Shown piece by piece: positions 1 to 8,588 of a stretch of 64,000 nt of DNA (its first letter is position 1; every line of letters starts with the position of its first letter). The stretch is taken from contig JAKVKP010000010.1 of assembly GCA_022484805.1 (NCBI GenBank), forward strand, positions 1 to 64,000. Reading direction: 5' to 3'. This DNA is from Streptococcaceae bacterium. Lineage in GTDB: Bacteria > Bacillota > Bacilli > Lactobacillales > Streptococcaceae. Below the pieces are notes generated by a model. It did no database searches, was not told where the DNA came from, and saw nothing but the letters and a program-made list of their open reading frames with translations. Made by a program: the position numbers and the translations under genes.

Positions 1-68
1 AGTAAAAAAACCATTAAGAGCCCTAATATAAAGCGCTGCTTCGTTTTGATTTCTCCCATTTTACTCAT
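1..68 (-). CDS. N-terminal fragment of a membrane protein gene
   Basis: The gene runs leftward and is cut by the window edge, so only about 22 codons are visible. It starts at an ATG at 68-66 behind a GGGGAAAAGAG ribosome binding site. The visible peptide begins MSKMGEIKTKQRF and then turns hydrophobic (ILGLLMVFL), as expected of a first membrane segment or signal anchor. A second in-frame ATG lies three codons in. Family and function cannot be told from this piece. Confidence 0.6.
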   Translation of the reverse strand, partial: MSKMGEIKTKQRFILGLLMVFL

Positions 69-183
69 CTCTTTTCCCCTATTATTATTTTATAAAACAC
101 GCAAAAAATCCGACCATTTTAAGATGCCCTTAAAACGCTCCGTTCATATAAATTATTTAATTCATGTATCATCATAATAACTA

Positions 184-211
184 TGTCGTGTCGTGTCGTG
201 TCGTGTCGTGT
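184..211. repeat. Pentanucleotide tandem repeat (TGTCG)5
   Basis: Five perfect copies of TGTCG followed by TGT lie about 115 bp upstream of the leftward membrane protein gene. The tract is outside any reading frame. Slipped-strand changes here could alter promoter spacing, but no clear promoter hexamers were placed around it. Confidence 0.9.
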
Positions 212-334
212 AATAATAAACATCCCCCTACCTCCTGTCAAGTGTTTTATGATATTTTTCAAATCATTATATAACTTTATTTTAATTTAAAACTCATTTA
301 ATTACAATAAAAATTAACTTACAACACCCAGAGA

Positions 335-526
335 TAAATAAGTGAAGATTTCCAAGAAACATCGAGCATTCTGTCAATTATCGCCCTGATATCTGCAAAC
401 AATCCAAGCTTTCCGAGAAACATCGGGCATTCCGTATGAAGCGTAGTTTAGAAATATTTCTAAAACTGCTGCATTGTAAGCAAGCTTGAACAGTACAAAA
501 AAGCAGTCGTCCGAAGACGGCTGCCA
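335..526 (-). repeat. Dispersed intergenic element, copy 1
   Basis: Read on the minus strand, the element begins with a UUCG-loop terminator hairpin and continues for about 170 bp. It contains two imperfect 25-bp direct repeats (350-374 and 411-435, 22 of 25 identical) offset by 61 bp. Related copies lie at 36775-37033 (plus) and 45921-46031 (minus). It follows the histidine kinase gene. Confidence 0.7.
503..524 (-). terminator. Terminator of the two-component operon
   Basis: On the minus strand GCAGCCGTC and GACGACTGC pair around a TTCG loop with one internal mismatch, followed by six T. It lies about 85 bp past the histidine kinase stop. Confidence 0.85.
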
Positions 527-609
527 ACCATTCATATTAATTTTTTTAGTCAAATCCAGTCCAATTTTACATTAAGCCGAAACAAGCTAGACTAAACTGG
601 GAACTTAAT

Positions 610-1893
610 TTATTCATTGTTAATTGGTAAAATAATTCTTGTCGTATAATCATAATCATCAGCTTCAGTAAGATAATTTCCCTGATGTAAGCTAGCAATC
701 ATCGAACCAATTTTAACGCCTAGTGATTTACCCGAGCTTGTTTCATCATCCATCAATATCTTATTATGAATCTCAAAAACAAGCTGCTGATTTTGTATAT
801 AAAACTCAATTTGAACAGCTTCATCCAAGTCACCATGCTGTTTAATATTAGAAACTAGATTATCAAACAAACGTTCTAGTAAGGATTGGTCACCAATAAT
901 CATAACATCTTGCATTAATTGGTTATTTAAATGAACGGGTACAATCGGTTTTAACTCCTTCACGAATTGACGAACTAATTTAGAAAAATTAATTATAGTT
1001 AAGTTCAAAGGTTGCTGACCTGATGAAATCGTTGCATAATCCAATAGCTCATCAACTCGCAAATTGATTTGATTGGTTTTCCTTTGGATTAATTCCAAAT
1101 ACTGTCTCTGCTGCTTCGTTAAATCCGTTTCCAGCAAAAGCGGTAAATAACCAGTTAAAATCGTTAACGGCGTTCTAATATCATGACTTAAATCACCAAT
1201 CAGCTCTCTTGATGCTTGAAGCGACTTAGCTTCTGAAGTGATTTTTTCAGATAGAGAAGTACTCATTTCATTGATGCTTGATGCAATTTGTGAAAGCTCA
1301 TCATTACCTATTTCTGGAATCCGATAAGATAAGTCACCCGATTCTAAAATTAGGGTGCCCTTTTCAATTTCGTTCATATATTTGGCCTTTCGTAACAAAA
1401 GGCGATAAAAATTCAAAATCATAATGGATAAAGCGATTATAATCACAATTATCGTTATTATATAAAACGGCCATTTATTATTAACCACCAAAAAGGTACT
1501 GACGACCTGACCATCAGAATATTTAATTTTTGTTTCACTTTCTGAACTTAAACCATGTCTCGAACCTGAGGGTTGATTATTATTTTTAGGTGGTGCCTGT
1601 TCTTCCACCTGATTGCCCTGAGTTTGATTTCTTAAATATACGACAGTTCCATCACTTGATTGCCAAGAAAGCTGGTTTGTACTGGCAATCTGATTCTCCG
1701 TAACGTATGATTGAAATTCAGAAACGGCAGTTGCCAAAAGCTTCTCTTCTCGATTCGGTTGAATCACTTGATTATATAAAAAATAAGAACTAACAAATAG
1801 CAGGATGAATGTCAGAGCCCCTAATACAACGCTTGTGAATAAATATTTCAATGTTTCTTTTGGAAAGGTTGTTCGTGCCTGATTATTTTTCAA
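610..1893 (-). CDS. Two-component sensor histidine kinase
   Basis: A 427-residue membrane sensor kinase. Membrane segments at about 20-40 and 143-162 bracket a roughly 100-residue extracellular sensor. A HAMP linker follows, then a HisKA domain with the phospho-acceptor His237 in GDLSHDIRTPLT, then an ATPase domain with an N-box (LFDNLVSNI, about 343-351). The G-box region is weak. The extracellular domain is rich in Gln, Asn and Ser, and its ligand cannot be told. The gene overlaps the end of the upstream response regulator by 11 bp, so the two are co-translated. No transporter or resistance gene adjoins the pair that would reveal the signal. Confidence 0.93.
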   Translation of the reverse strand: MKNNQARTTFPKETLKYLFTSVVLGALTFILLFVSSYFLYNQVIQPNREEKLLATAVSEFQSYVTENQIASTNQLSWQSSDGTVVYLRNQTQGNQVEEQAPPKNNNQPSGSRHGLSSESETKIKYSDGQVVSTFLVVNNKWPFYIITIIVIIIALSIMILNFYRLLLRKAKYMNEIEKGTLILESGDLSYRIPEIGNDELSQIASSINEMSTSLSEKITSEAKSLQASRELIGDLSHDIRTPLTILTGYLPLLLETDLTKQQRQYLELIQRKTNQINLRVDELLDYATISSGQQPLNLTIINFSKLVRQFVKELKPIVPVHLNNQLMQDVMIIGDQSLLERLFDNLVSNIKQHGDLDEAVQIEFYIQNQQLVFEIHNKILMDDETSSGKSLGVKIGSMIASLHQGNYLTEADDYDYTTRIILPINNE

Positions 1894-2569
1894 TCTTATA
1901 ACCCACTCCCCAGATTGTTTGAATATACTTTGGTGTCTTTGGATTTTCTTCTAGCTTTTGACGTATTTTTTTAATATGGGTCATAATCGTACTGCTTGAA
2001 TTATAAAAATATGGCTCCTGCCAAACTTGCTCATAAATCACTTCCGCAGAAAAAACCTGACCAGCTTTTGAAGCAAGTAATCTCAAAACATCAAATTCCT
2101 TAGCCGTCAAATTAATCGGACAATCCTTTAACCAAACTTCCCGACTAGAGGTATTAATCACTAAATCACGTATTTTAATTTCGTTGGCATTCGACTCAGA
2201 TTGACTATACTCTAAGGATCTTCGAAGCATCGCTTGCACCTTTAACTGCAATTCCTGAGGGGAAAATGGTTTCACTAGGTAATCATCTCCACCGGCAGAA
2301 TAACCCGAAATTTTATCATATTCTTGTCCCTTCGCCGAAACAAAAAGAATTGGTATGCTCGAATTTTTTCTAATTTCTCTGACTGCATCAATACCACTCA
2401 TTTTAGGCATCATGTTATCCATAATGACTAAATTTATTGTATCATCAACTAATCCGACGGCCTCTTTGCCATTTTTTGCTTCAACAATTTCATCTACATA
2501 TGGCTCAAGTAAAACCCGCTGCAAATCTCTGATATCCTTGTCATCATCTACTAACAATATTTTAACCAT
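1883..2569 (-). CDS. OmpR-family response regulator
   Basis: A 228-residue DNA-binding response regulator. The receiver domain (1-120) has the acidic pair in LLVDDDKD, phospho-acceptor Asp51 in VIMDNMMP and the conserved Lys in YLVKPFSP. The winged helix-turn-helix output domain (about 130-227) ends in the typical WGVGYKIEK. It is the first gene of the pair and its stop overlaps the start of the histidine kinase. The family is VanR/PhoB-like. The regulon is unknown, and no target operon lies next to it. Confidence 0.95.
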   Translation of the reverse strand: MVKILLVDDDKDIRDLQRVLLEPYVDEIVEAKNGKEAVGLVDDTINLVIMDNMMPKMSGIDAVREIRKNSSIPILFVSAKGQEYDKISGYSAGGDDYLVKPFSPQELQLKVQAMLRRSLEYSQSESNANEIKIRDLVINTSSREVWLKDCPINLTAKEFDVLRLLASKAGQVFSAEVIYEQVWQEPYFYNSSSTIMTHIKKIRQKLEENPKTPKYIQTIWGVGYKIEK

Positions 2570-2721
2570 TGGTTCATCCCACCATTCTGCTAAATAATAC
2601 TTAAATTGGCTTAAAATAGACTAAAACGTTTGAATGAAGCCAAAAATTTTCTCAAATTTATTAATTGGGCAATTCAAAATGCCCGAAAACAAAATTATCC
2701 AAAAGCTACTATAAAGAAAAA

Positions 2722-2746
2722 GTGATTGTCCGTTTAGAACAATCAC
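2722..2746 (-). terminator. Terminator downstream of the ArsR gene
   Basis: GTGATTGT and ACAATCAC form a perfect 8-bp stem with a 9-nt loop, followed on the minus strand by TTTTTC. It lies 16 bp beyond the ArsR stop. Confidence 0.85.
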
Positions 2747-2762
2747 CTATCTGATTTTCAAC

Positions 2763-3053
2763 CTAAGATTCCTTACTGTGATCTAAGGACATTTGAATGA
2801 GACGCTCAACATGTTCGTCAGCTAAACGATAATACTTCATTCGCCCAACCTTATTAGCAATCACAAGATTTGAATCACGCAAAGTAGCCAATTGGTGTGA
2901 AATAGCAGTTTGTGAAAGTCCGATTTGAGCTTCAAGCTCTTTAACATTTAATTCTTTTTCAATTAAACAAATAATAATTTTCAATCGTGTCTCATTACTG
3001 AGCACACGAAAGGTTTGTTGCACCTTTTCAATTAGTTTTTGATCGTCAATCAT
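2763..3053 (-). CDS. ArsR/SmtB-family metal-sensing repressor
   Basis: A 96-residue winged-helix repressor. The recognition helix lies in LSQTAISHQLATLR (about 46-59). The N-terminal Cys box of CadC/ArsR sensors is absent. The last helix carries Asp79, His81, His92 and Glu95 in the spacing of the alpha-5 site of CzrA/SmtB, which binds Zn(II) or Co(II), with Glu in place of the usual final His. A metal-released repressor of the adjacent exporter is inferred. The gene lies 297 bp downstream of the P-type ATPase on the same strand. A CATATGA-N8-TCATATG palindrome upstream of the ATPase is the likely operator. Start chosen by an AAAGG site upstream. Confidence 0.9.
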   Translation of the reverse strand: MIDDQKLIEKVQQTFRVLSNETRLKIIICLIEKELNVKELEAQIGLSQTAISHQLATLRDSNLVIANKVGRMKYYRLADEHVERLIQMSLDHSKES

Positions 3054-3350
3054 CGAAAGCCTTTCTTAGTCCAGCTTGAACGGCTTAGTAGCGTGCTTAT
3101 GAGTCAAGTATTTTTCTCACAAATTTAAAATAGTGAGAGCGATAAAATCTTAACAAGCAACTATTTTCTTAGCTACAATCTCTAATTAGTAAAATATAAA
3201 ATACCATTTTTGTCAGAAATAAACACGGCAATCAGCCAATCGGAAATATCTCTTTTCCAACTGCTGAAAGCGAGGTTTCTTCTGACAATTTTGCAGTGTC
3301 AGACTGAGCCGATTCAGCTTTTCTATTATTCAATTAGATTGATTTAAATG
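3054..3350. other. 297-bp spacer between exporter and ArsR gene
   Basis: No gene is seen. The spacer holds two perfect inverted repeats: TCTCAC-N12-GTGAGA (3115-3138), a possible second ArsR site close to the arsR start, and TCTGACA-N9-TGTCAGA (3281-3303). Neither is followed by a T tract, so neither is a standard terminator. Confidence 0.5.
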
Positions 3351-5279
3351 CTAGTTCTTAATCGGAATCAACAAACGCAAACCATTGAAAATCACTAGTA
3401 TTGTACTACCTTCATGCGCCAGTACACCAATTGATATATCCATTTTACCAATAAAATTCAGAGTTACTAATAATAAAATTATTAATAAAGAGAAAAATAT
3501 ATTTTGATAAACAATTTGGTTTAATTTTTGAGATACCCGATGTGCATAACTCAGCTTAGATAAATCATTATTCATCAATACAACATCTGATACATCAATT
3601 GCAATGTCAGTGCCATCGCCCATCGCAATTCCAATATCAGCATTAACCAAGGCTGGGGCATCATTAATGCCATCACCTACCATACCTACTATACCAAATT
3701 TTTTCTTTTGTGTATTGATTATTGCTGATTTATCTTCGGGCATGACATTTGTCACGACTTCATCTAGTCCAAGTTGCTCACCAATGGCTTGACCAGTCAG
3801 CTTTGAATCCCCAGTAATTAAGGTCGTATGAATCTGTTGAGCTTTTAGATAACTAATCACCCGTTTCGCTTGAGAGTTGGCAACATCCATCAGGGCAATT
3901 AGGCCAACAACCTCTTGATTAATCGCAAAATAAACCGTCGTTTTACCTTGACGTGCAAACTCTTCTTGCTTTTCCACAAGCTCTGAATGGACCTCACGAA
4001 ATAAACTTGGTTTCCCTAGCTGATAATCTTTACCTTGGTAGTTACCATTTAAGCCTTCGCCAACTCGGTTATTAACCTCAATCTGAATTGGTTGAATATT
4101 GTCGTCAAATCGGCTAACAATCGCTTCTGCTAATGGATGATTAGCTTGTTTTTCTAGTGCAACGATAATTGATAACCATTGGTAAATTTCTGACTTAGAT
4201 TTGCTCCTTAAATAATAATCTGTCACCTTAGGCTTCCCTTCAGTCAAGGTACCAGTTTTATCGAAGGCAATTGCTTTTACCTCTGATAAGTTAGCTAAAT
4301 AGGAACCTCCCTTAAATAAAACACCACGATTCGCAAGATTAGAAATTGCTGATAACGTTGCTGGTACTGCACTTGCCGCTAAGGCACAAGGTGATACGGA
4401 AATCAGAAAAACCATACCTCGATAAATACTTTGTTCAAAAGACCAACCAATCAAGGTATAGCCAATAAGAATAACTACTGGCAGTAAAAATAAAACTGTT
4501 TTAACATAAACCGGCTCAATTTTCTTGATTTTTGTTGCTGTTGGTGAGATATTTTGTTGCGATTGCTCAACCAATCGTACAATTTTAGCAAATACGGTAT
4601 CTTGACTATCCTTAGTAACTTCTACCTTGATAATACCATTACCATTCACTGTGCCACCAAAAACTAAATCGCCCGCTTGTTTTTCCTTAGGCATACTTTC
4701 ACCATTGATTGCTGATTCATCAACAGCGCTAATCCCTTCAATCACTTGACCATCTGTTGGAATTTGGTCACCATTTAAAACTTGAATCTGATCACCAATC
4801 TTTAACTCTGATACGGCGACAACTTCAATTTGACCATCCAAATTAATTCGTCTACCTTCAGTTGGATTCATTTTTAGCAATTTACTGATTTCACGTTTAC
4901 TTTTTCCTTCTGCATATTCTTCTAAAAAATGAGCACCTGCAAAAATTAAAATTAATAATGCTGCTTCTTGATAATTGCCGATTAAAACGGCACCCAATGC
5001 TGCTAAGGACATTAATAAATGAATATTAGGTGTGAATTTTTTTTGCTTTTTACTAGTCACAAATGTTAATTGAATTCCCTCCCAAATCACATGATAACCG
5101 GAAATAATAATAACAATTACAAAGAGAATTGAACTAGAAATTGGCAATATATCTATCAAACTTACCACAAATAAAACGACACCAATTAAAAACGAAATAA
5201 CCGAAAAAGAATTATCCTCATGCTGATGTGTGGCTTGTTGTTTGGGTTGATTTTCAGTAACTATTTGATTTGTTTTCAT
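3351..5279 (-). CDS. P1B-4-type heavy-metal-exporting ATPase
   Basis: A 642-residue membrane ATPase. It has the phosphorylation motif DKTGTLT (Asp340), the dephosphorylation loop INGES and the NHP nucleotide-binding His. The metal site in the sixth membrane helix is Ser-Pro-Cys (296-298) rather than Cys-Pro-Cys, and the last helix carries HEGST (622-626). SPC plus HEG(G/S)T defines the P1B-4 subgroup (CoaT, PfeT/ZosA, FrvA), which exports Fe(II), Co(II) or Zn(II). There is no N-terminal metal-binding domain, only a short His-containing tail (HQHED). The RBS is AAGGAG. Regulation by the downstream ArsR repressor through the 5311-5332 palindrome is inferred. The exact metal is not certain. Confidence 0.93.
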   Translation of the reverse strand: MKTNQIVTENQPKQQATHQHEDNSFSVISFLIGVVLFVVSLIDILPISSSILFVIVIIISGYHVIWEGIQLTFVTSKKQKKFTPNIHLLMSLAALGAVLIGNYQEAALLILIFAGAHFLEEYAEGKSKREISKLLKMNPTEGRRINLDGQIEVVAVSELKIGDQIQVLNGDQIPTDGQVIEGISAVDESAINGESMPKEKQAGDLVFGGTVNGNGIIKVEVTKDSQDTVFAKIVRLVEQSQQNISPTATKIKKIEPVYVKTVLFLLPVVILIGYTLIGWSFEQSIYRGMVFLISVSPCALAASAVPATLSAISNLANRGVLFKGGSYLANLSEVKAIAFDKTGTLTEGKPKVTDYYLRSKSKSEIYQWLSIIVALEKQANHPLAEAIVSRFDDNIQPIQIEVNNRVGEGLNGNYQGKDYQLGKPSLFREVHSELVEKQEEFARQGKTTVYFAINQEVVGLIALMDVANSQAKRVISYLKAQQIHTTLITGDSKLTGQAIGEQLGLDEVVTNVMPEDKSAIINTQKKKFGIVGMVGDGINDAPALVNADIGIAMGDGTDIAIDVSDVVLMNNDLSKLSYAHRVSQKLNQIVYQNIFFSLLIILLLVTLNFIGKMDISIGVLAHEGSTILVIFNGLRLLIPIKN

Positions 5280-5310
5280 GATATTTTCACTCCTTACATG
5301 AAATTATTTT

Positions 5311-5332
5311 CATATGACGATTTTCTCATATG
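5311..5332 (-). promoter_or_regulatory. ArsR-type operator upstream of the metal ATPase
   Basis: A perfect palindrome CATATGA-N8-TCATATG lies 32 bp upstream of the ATPase start. A second inverted repeat, ATGAAA-TTAT-TTTCAT (5298-5313), partly overlaps it. The shape matches the ATATGA/TCATAT core of SmtB/CzrA operators. A promoter candidate upstream has TTGACA (5389-5394) and TATAAG (5367-5372) with 16 bp between, so the operator would lie just past the start of transcription. Confidence 0.75.
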
Positions 5333-5446
5333 TTATTTTTATCATGTTTTGATTGAAAATGCAAGTCTTATATTAAATTCTTTGCCATTGTCAAAAAAAA
5401 ATTTGCATGCTAATCTATAATTATCAAGAAAAGGAAAAGAAAAAAC

Positions 5447-6190
5447 ATGATTAATCCATTAGAAATACTTAAAAAATTTAATCCTAATCAAAAAATCAAC
5501 TACGATTATGTGCTACAGAAAATGGTTATAACTTGGCAGCAAGCTCTAGTTCGGCCCAAGATTTTATTACATAGTTGTTGTGCGCCGTGCAGTACTTATA
5601 CATTGGAATACTTAACTCAATTTGCCGATGTCACGATTTATTTTGCAAATTCTAATATCCATCCACAAAGTGAATATATTCGTCGAGAAACCGTTCAGAA
5701 ACAATTCATCATTGACTTTAATCAACAAACAGGGCAAAATGTCAAATTTATCGCCGCCCCATATGAGCCGCAAAAATTTGTAAAAATGGTTAAGGAAAAG
5801 GGGCTCGAATCGGCACCAGAAGGTGGTGAACGTTGTCAAACATGCTTTCAGATGCGTCTCGATTTAGTAGCTGAAAAAGCGCAAGCACTTGAATTTGATT
5901 ATTTTGGAAGTGCCTTAACGATTTCTCCTCATAAAAATAGTAAGGTAATCAATGAAGTAGGTATTGAAATACAAGAATTTTATGATGTTAGCTATCTACC
6001 AAGCGACTTTAAAAAAAATAATGGTTATCGACGATCAATTGAAATGTGTGAAGCTTATCAGATTTATCGGCAATGCTACTGTGGCTGCCTTTTTGCTGCA
6101 AAACAAATGGATATTGATCTCAAACAAATTGCCAAGGAGGCTTCGGATTTCAATCGACAACAGCTACGCACTAATGTAGAAACAAAATAA
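5447..6190 (+). CDS. queH: Epoxyqueuosine reductase QueH
   Basis: A 247-residue member of the QueH (DUF208) family, which performs the last step of queuosine synthesis by reducing epoxyqueuosine in tRNA to queuosine. The family cysteines are present: Cys44, Cys45 and Cys48 in HSCCAPCST, CQTC in the middle, and a C-terminal RQCYCGC cluster. These bind iron and an iron-sulfur cluster in characterised QueH. The ATG follows an AAGGAAAAG site. A terminator closes the gene at 6252-6280, so it is monocistronic. It is one of three tRNA wobble-modification loci in this window. Confidence 0.93.
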   Translation: MINPLEILKKFNPNQKINYDYVLQKMVITWQQALVRPKILLHSCCAPCSTYTLEYLTQFADVTIYFANSNIHPQSEYIRRETVQKQFIIDFNQQTGQNVKFIAAPYEPQKFVKMVKEKGLESAPEGGERCQTCFQMRLDLVAEKAQALEFDYFGSALTISPHKNSKVINEVGIEIQEFYDVSYLPSDFKKNNGYRRSIEMCEAYQIYRQCYCGCLFAAKQMDIDLKQIAKEASDFNRQQLRTNVETK

Positions 6191-6251
6191 TTATTTAGGG
6201 CGGTTAAGCTCCCTTTAGGAAAAATTTGCTAATTTAACAACACTTACAAAA

Positions 6252-6280
6252 AAGGCACCTAGATTTCAAGGTAGCCTTTT
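6252..6280 (+). terminator. queH terminator
   Basis: AAGGCACCT pairs with AGGT-A-GCCTT (one bulged A), followed by a T run. It lies about 60 bp past the queH stop. Confidence 0.85.
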
Positions 6281-6286
6281 TCGTGT

Positions 6287-6292
6287 TATAAT
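6287..6292 (+). promoter_or_regulatory. -10 box of the PAP2 phosphatase gene
   Basis: A perfect TATAAT lies 47 bp upstream of the PAP2 start and just after the queH terminator. The -35 region is poor (TTTCAA), so this is a modest call. Confidence 0.5.
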
Positions 6293-6339
6293 ATTGGCAT
6301 TTGATTTAATTCAATGGATAAGCATTATGAAAGGAAAAT

Positions 6340-6990
6340 ATGAAAAATAAATCTACTTATCAATTAATCGGCAGTTTCTGTCTGGTTTTCTTTGTATTAA
6401 TTGGTTATCTCGTTAAATTTTACCCTGAAACGCTTAGTGGCATTGACTCATCAATTCAAACTGTCATTCGTTATAATATCACCAACCAGACAACAACCAT
6501 TTTTAAAGCAATTACACAAATGGCAAGCCTGCCTACAACCATCGTGCTTTGCTTAATTAGTCTGATATATCTTTATCTAATACGCGAACGCGTCGCGGCT
6601 GTTTGGTTATTGGCAGGTACAATTAGCATACCTGGAATTCTGGTTCCTTTATTTAAGCTTGTTTACAGTCGTGAAAGACCTTTACTGGAACATCTCGTCA
6701 ATGAAACCTCAAATAGTTTTCCGAGTGGTCACAGCGCAACAGCCATTGTCTTTTTTGGTAGTCTTGCGATTATCTTTTGGCAAATTCTAAAAAAAATGGC
6801 ATTCAAAATCACAATCGTTGTGATTGCGATTTTAATTATTATTTCAGTAGGCATTTCAAGAATTTATCTCGGCGTCCATTATCCAAGTGATGTCCTAGCT
6901 GGCTTTTTAATTGGGGGTGCTTGGCTTGCCTTTAGCTATCCAATTTTTATCAAAAAGCGGGTCCAGAGTATCTTCAAACGAGTGAAATAG
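6340..6990 (+). CDS. PAP2-family membrane phosphatase
   Basis: A 216-residue integral membrane phosphatase with about six membrane segments. All three PAP2 motifs are present: K-x6-RP as KLVYSRERP, the PSGH motif as FPSGHSAT, and SR-x5-H-x3-D as SRIYLGVHYPSD. These carry the catalytic His and Asp on the outer face. Likely substrates are undecaprenyl pyrophosphate (BcrC-like recycling of the wall lipid carrier), phosphatidic acid or phosphatidylglycerol phosphate. The sequence alone does not choose between them. Start chosen by GAAAGGAAA before the ATG. Confidence 0.9.
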   Translation: MKNKSTYQLIGSFCLVFFVLIGYLVKFYPETLSGIDSSIQTVIRYNITNQTTTIFKAITQMASLPTTIVLCLISLIYLYLIRERVAAVWLLAGTISIPGILVPLFKLVYSRERPLLEHLVNETSNSFPSGHSATAIVFFGSLAIIFWQILKKMAFKITIVVIAILIIISVGISRIYLGVHYPSDVLAGFLIGGAWLAFSYPIFIKKRVQSIFKRVK

Positions 6991-7023
6991 AAAAGATAGT
7001 ATCATACAAAAAAGGAGTTAACC

Positions 7024-7983
7024 GTGAATCAAAAACGTTATACAACATGGAATGAGCATTTACGTGATTTGTTTGATTCCAAAATTTTTAAGGTACCGAT
7101 TGACGGTGGCTTTGACTGCCCAAATCGAGATGGCACAGTTGCTAAAGGAGGCTGCACCTTCTGCTCTGTTTCAGGAAGTGGTGATTTTATCGTTGCACCT
7201 CACGATCCATTGCCTATTCAATTCCAAAAAGAAGTTGATTTTATGCATCGCAAATGGCCCAAAGTCAATCAGTACATTGTTTACTTTCAAAATTATACTA
7301 ATACTCATGCACCAGTAGCAGAGCTTAGGGAAAAATTTGAACAAGTCATTCATTTGCCTGGTGTAGTCGGCATTAATATCGCTACTCGACCTGACTGCTT
7401 GCCACCAGAAACAATTGAATATTTAGCTGAAATTAATCAACGCATTCATCTATGGATTGAGCTAGGCTTGCAAACAACATACGAAGCTACTAGTCATTTA
7501 ATTAACCGTGCGCATGATTATCAAACTTATCTAGATGCTGTTGCCAACCTAAGACGACATGATATCAAAGTTGTGACCCACCTAATTAATGGCTTACCCG
7601 GAGAAACTGCCGAAATGATGATTGAAAACGTAAAACGTGTCATTCTTGACTCTGACATTCAGGGGATTAAGTTGCATTTACTCCATTTAATGACTAATAC
7701 TAAAATGCAGCGTGATTATCATCAGGGCAAACTGCAATTTCTATCCAAAGAAGAGTACGTTGACATTATTTGTAATCAGCTTGAATTAATTCCAAAAGAA
7801 GTGGTCATTCATCGACTAACAGGTGACGCACCACGTGAAACAATTATTGGTCCCATGTGGAGTCTTAAAAAATGGGAAGTACTAAATGCAATTGATCGAG
7901 AACTTGAAAAACGTAATAGCTATCAAGGTAAATATAATATTAGAGATAGAAAGCTGGTTGATCATCATGCAACGTCCGCTTAA
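7024..7983 (+). CDS. mnmL: Radical SAM protein MnmL (YtqA-like, TIGR01212)
   Basis: A 319-residue radical SAM enzyme of the TIGR01212 family. Its cluster motif is the atypical spaced form, with Cys32 in GGFDCPNRDG and Cys44 and Cys47 in GGCTFC. It begins with GTG after AAAGGAG. The B. subtilis homologue YtqA is paired with the methyltransferase YtqB/MnmM and takes part in making the 5-methylaminomethyl-2-thiouridine wobble base in Gram-positive bacteria. The same pairing is seen here, with a 17-bp overlap to the next gene. Family membership is firm. The MnmL role is transferred by homology and gene pairing. Confidence 0.88.
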   Translation: MNQKRYTTWNEHLRDLFDSKIFKVPIDGGFDCPNRDGTVAKGGCTFCSVSGSGDFIVAPHDPLPIQFQKEVDFMHRKWPKVNQYIVYFQNYTNTHAPVAELREKFEQVIHLPGVVGINIATRPDCLPPETIEYLAEINQRIHLWIELGLQTTYEATSHLINRAHDYQTYLDAVANLRRHDIKVVTHLINGLPGETAEMMIENVKRVILDSDIQGIKLHLLHLMTNTKMQRDYHQGKLQFLSKEEYVDIICNQLELIPKEVVIHRLTGDAPRETIIGPMWSLKKWEVLNAIDRELEKRNSYQGKYNIRDRKLVDHHATSA

Positions 7984-8530
7984 TCAAGGTCATATCTGGT
8001 TAAAAGAGATCATTAAAAGCGATGATTTAGTCATTGATGCCACTATGGGCAATGGTAATGATACTTGCTTCTTAGCTAGATTGGGGGCTAGGGTGACAGC
8101 ATTTGATGTGCAAGAAGCTGCTGTTATCAAGACCCAGCAACGATTAATTGATGCTAATCTTTCAGCTAATTTGATCTTAGATGGACATCAGAATATTCAA
8201 AAATACGTTCAAGAACCAATTCAAGCAGCTATTTTTAATCTGGGCTATTTACCTAGTTCGGATAAATCAGTTGTTACACTTGCTGAAACAACAATTAGTG
8301 CACTTAAACAATGTCTGAATTTGCTAGCAATCAATGGTCGCATCGCAATCATGATTTATTATGGCCATCCAGGCGGTCAAAATGAAAAAAATGCAGTACT
8401 TGAATTTGTCAGCCAATTAGCACAGGAAAATTATCAGGTTTACCAGTACAGTGCCCTAAATCAAATTCATCAGCCGCCATTTTTGATAATGATTGAAAAA
8501 AAGCGAGCAACTACTAAGCTTGATAATTGA
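7967..8530 (+). CDS. mnmM: tRNA (mnm5s2U34)-methyltransferase MnmM (YtqB-like)
   Basis: A 187-residue class I SAM-dependent methyltransferase. The glycine-rich motif I is VIDATMGNGND, and the family signature FNLGYLPSSDK is intact. A longer reading from 7886 is possible, but MQRPLNQGHIW at 7967 matches the usual family start and gives the usual length of about 190 residues. The gene overlaps the end of mnmL by 17 bp. In B. subtilis this family methylates the aminomethyl group of nm5s2U34 in tRNA. A bidirectional terminator follows. Confidence 0.88.
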   Translation: MQRPLNQGHIWLKEIIKSDDLVIDATMGNGNDTCFLARLGARVTAFDVQEAAVIKTQQRLIDANLSANLILDGHQNIQKYVQEPIQAAIFNLGYLPSSDKSVVTLAETTISALKQCLNLLAINGRIAIMIYYGHPGGQNEKNAVLEFVSQLAQENYQVYQYSALNQIHQPPFLIMIEKKRATTKLDN

Positions 8531-8542
8531 ATTACGAGTATT

Positions 8543-8578
8543 AAAAAGGGGTAAGGACTAATGTCCCAACCCCTTTTT
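8543..8578. terminator. Bidirectional terminator between mnmM and the ssu-type operon
   Basis: AAAAAGGGGT and ACCCCTTTTT form a perfect 10-bp stem, with A and T runs on the proper sides for both strands. It sits between convergent genes. Confidence 0.9.
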
Positions 8579-8588
8579 AAACGTCAAA

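Larger units (their letters stand above)
69..609. other. 541-bp gene-free spacer
   Basis: No supported gene is present. The spacer holds a 5-bp tandem repeat (184-211), a dispersed intergenic element (about 335-526) and the histidine kinase terminator at the head of that element (503-524). Confidence 0.7.
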
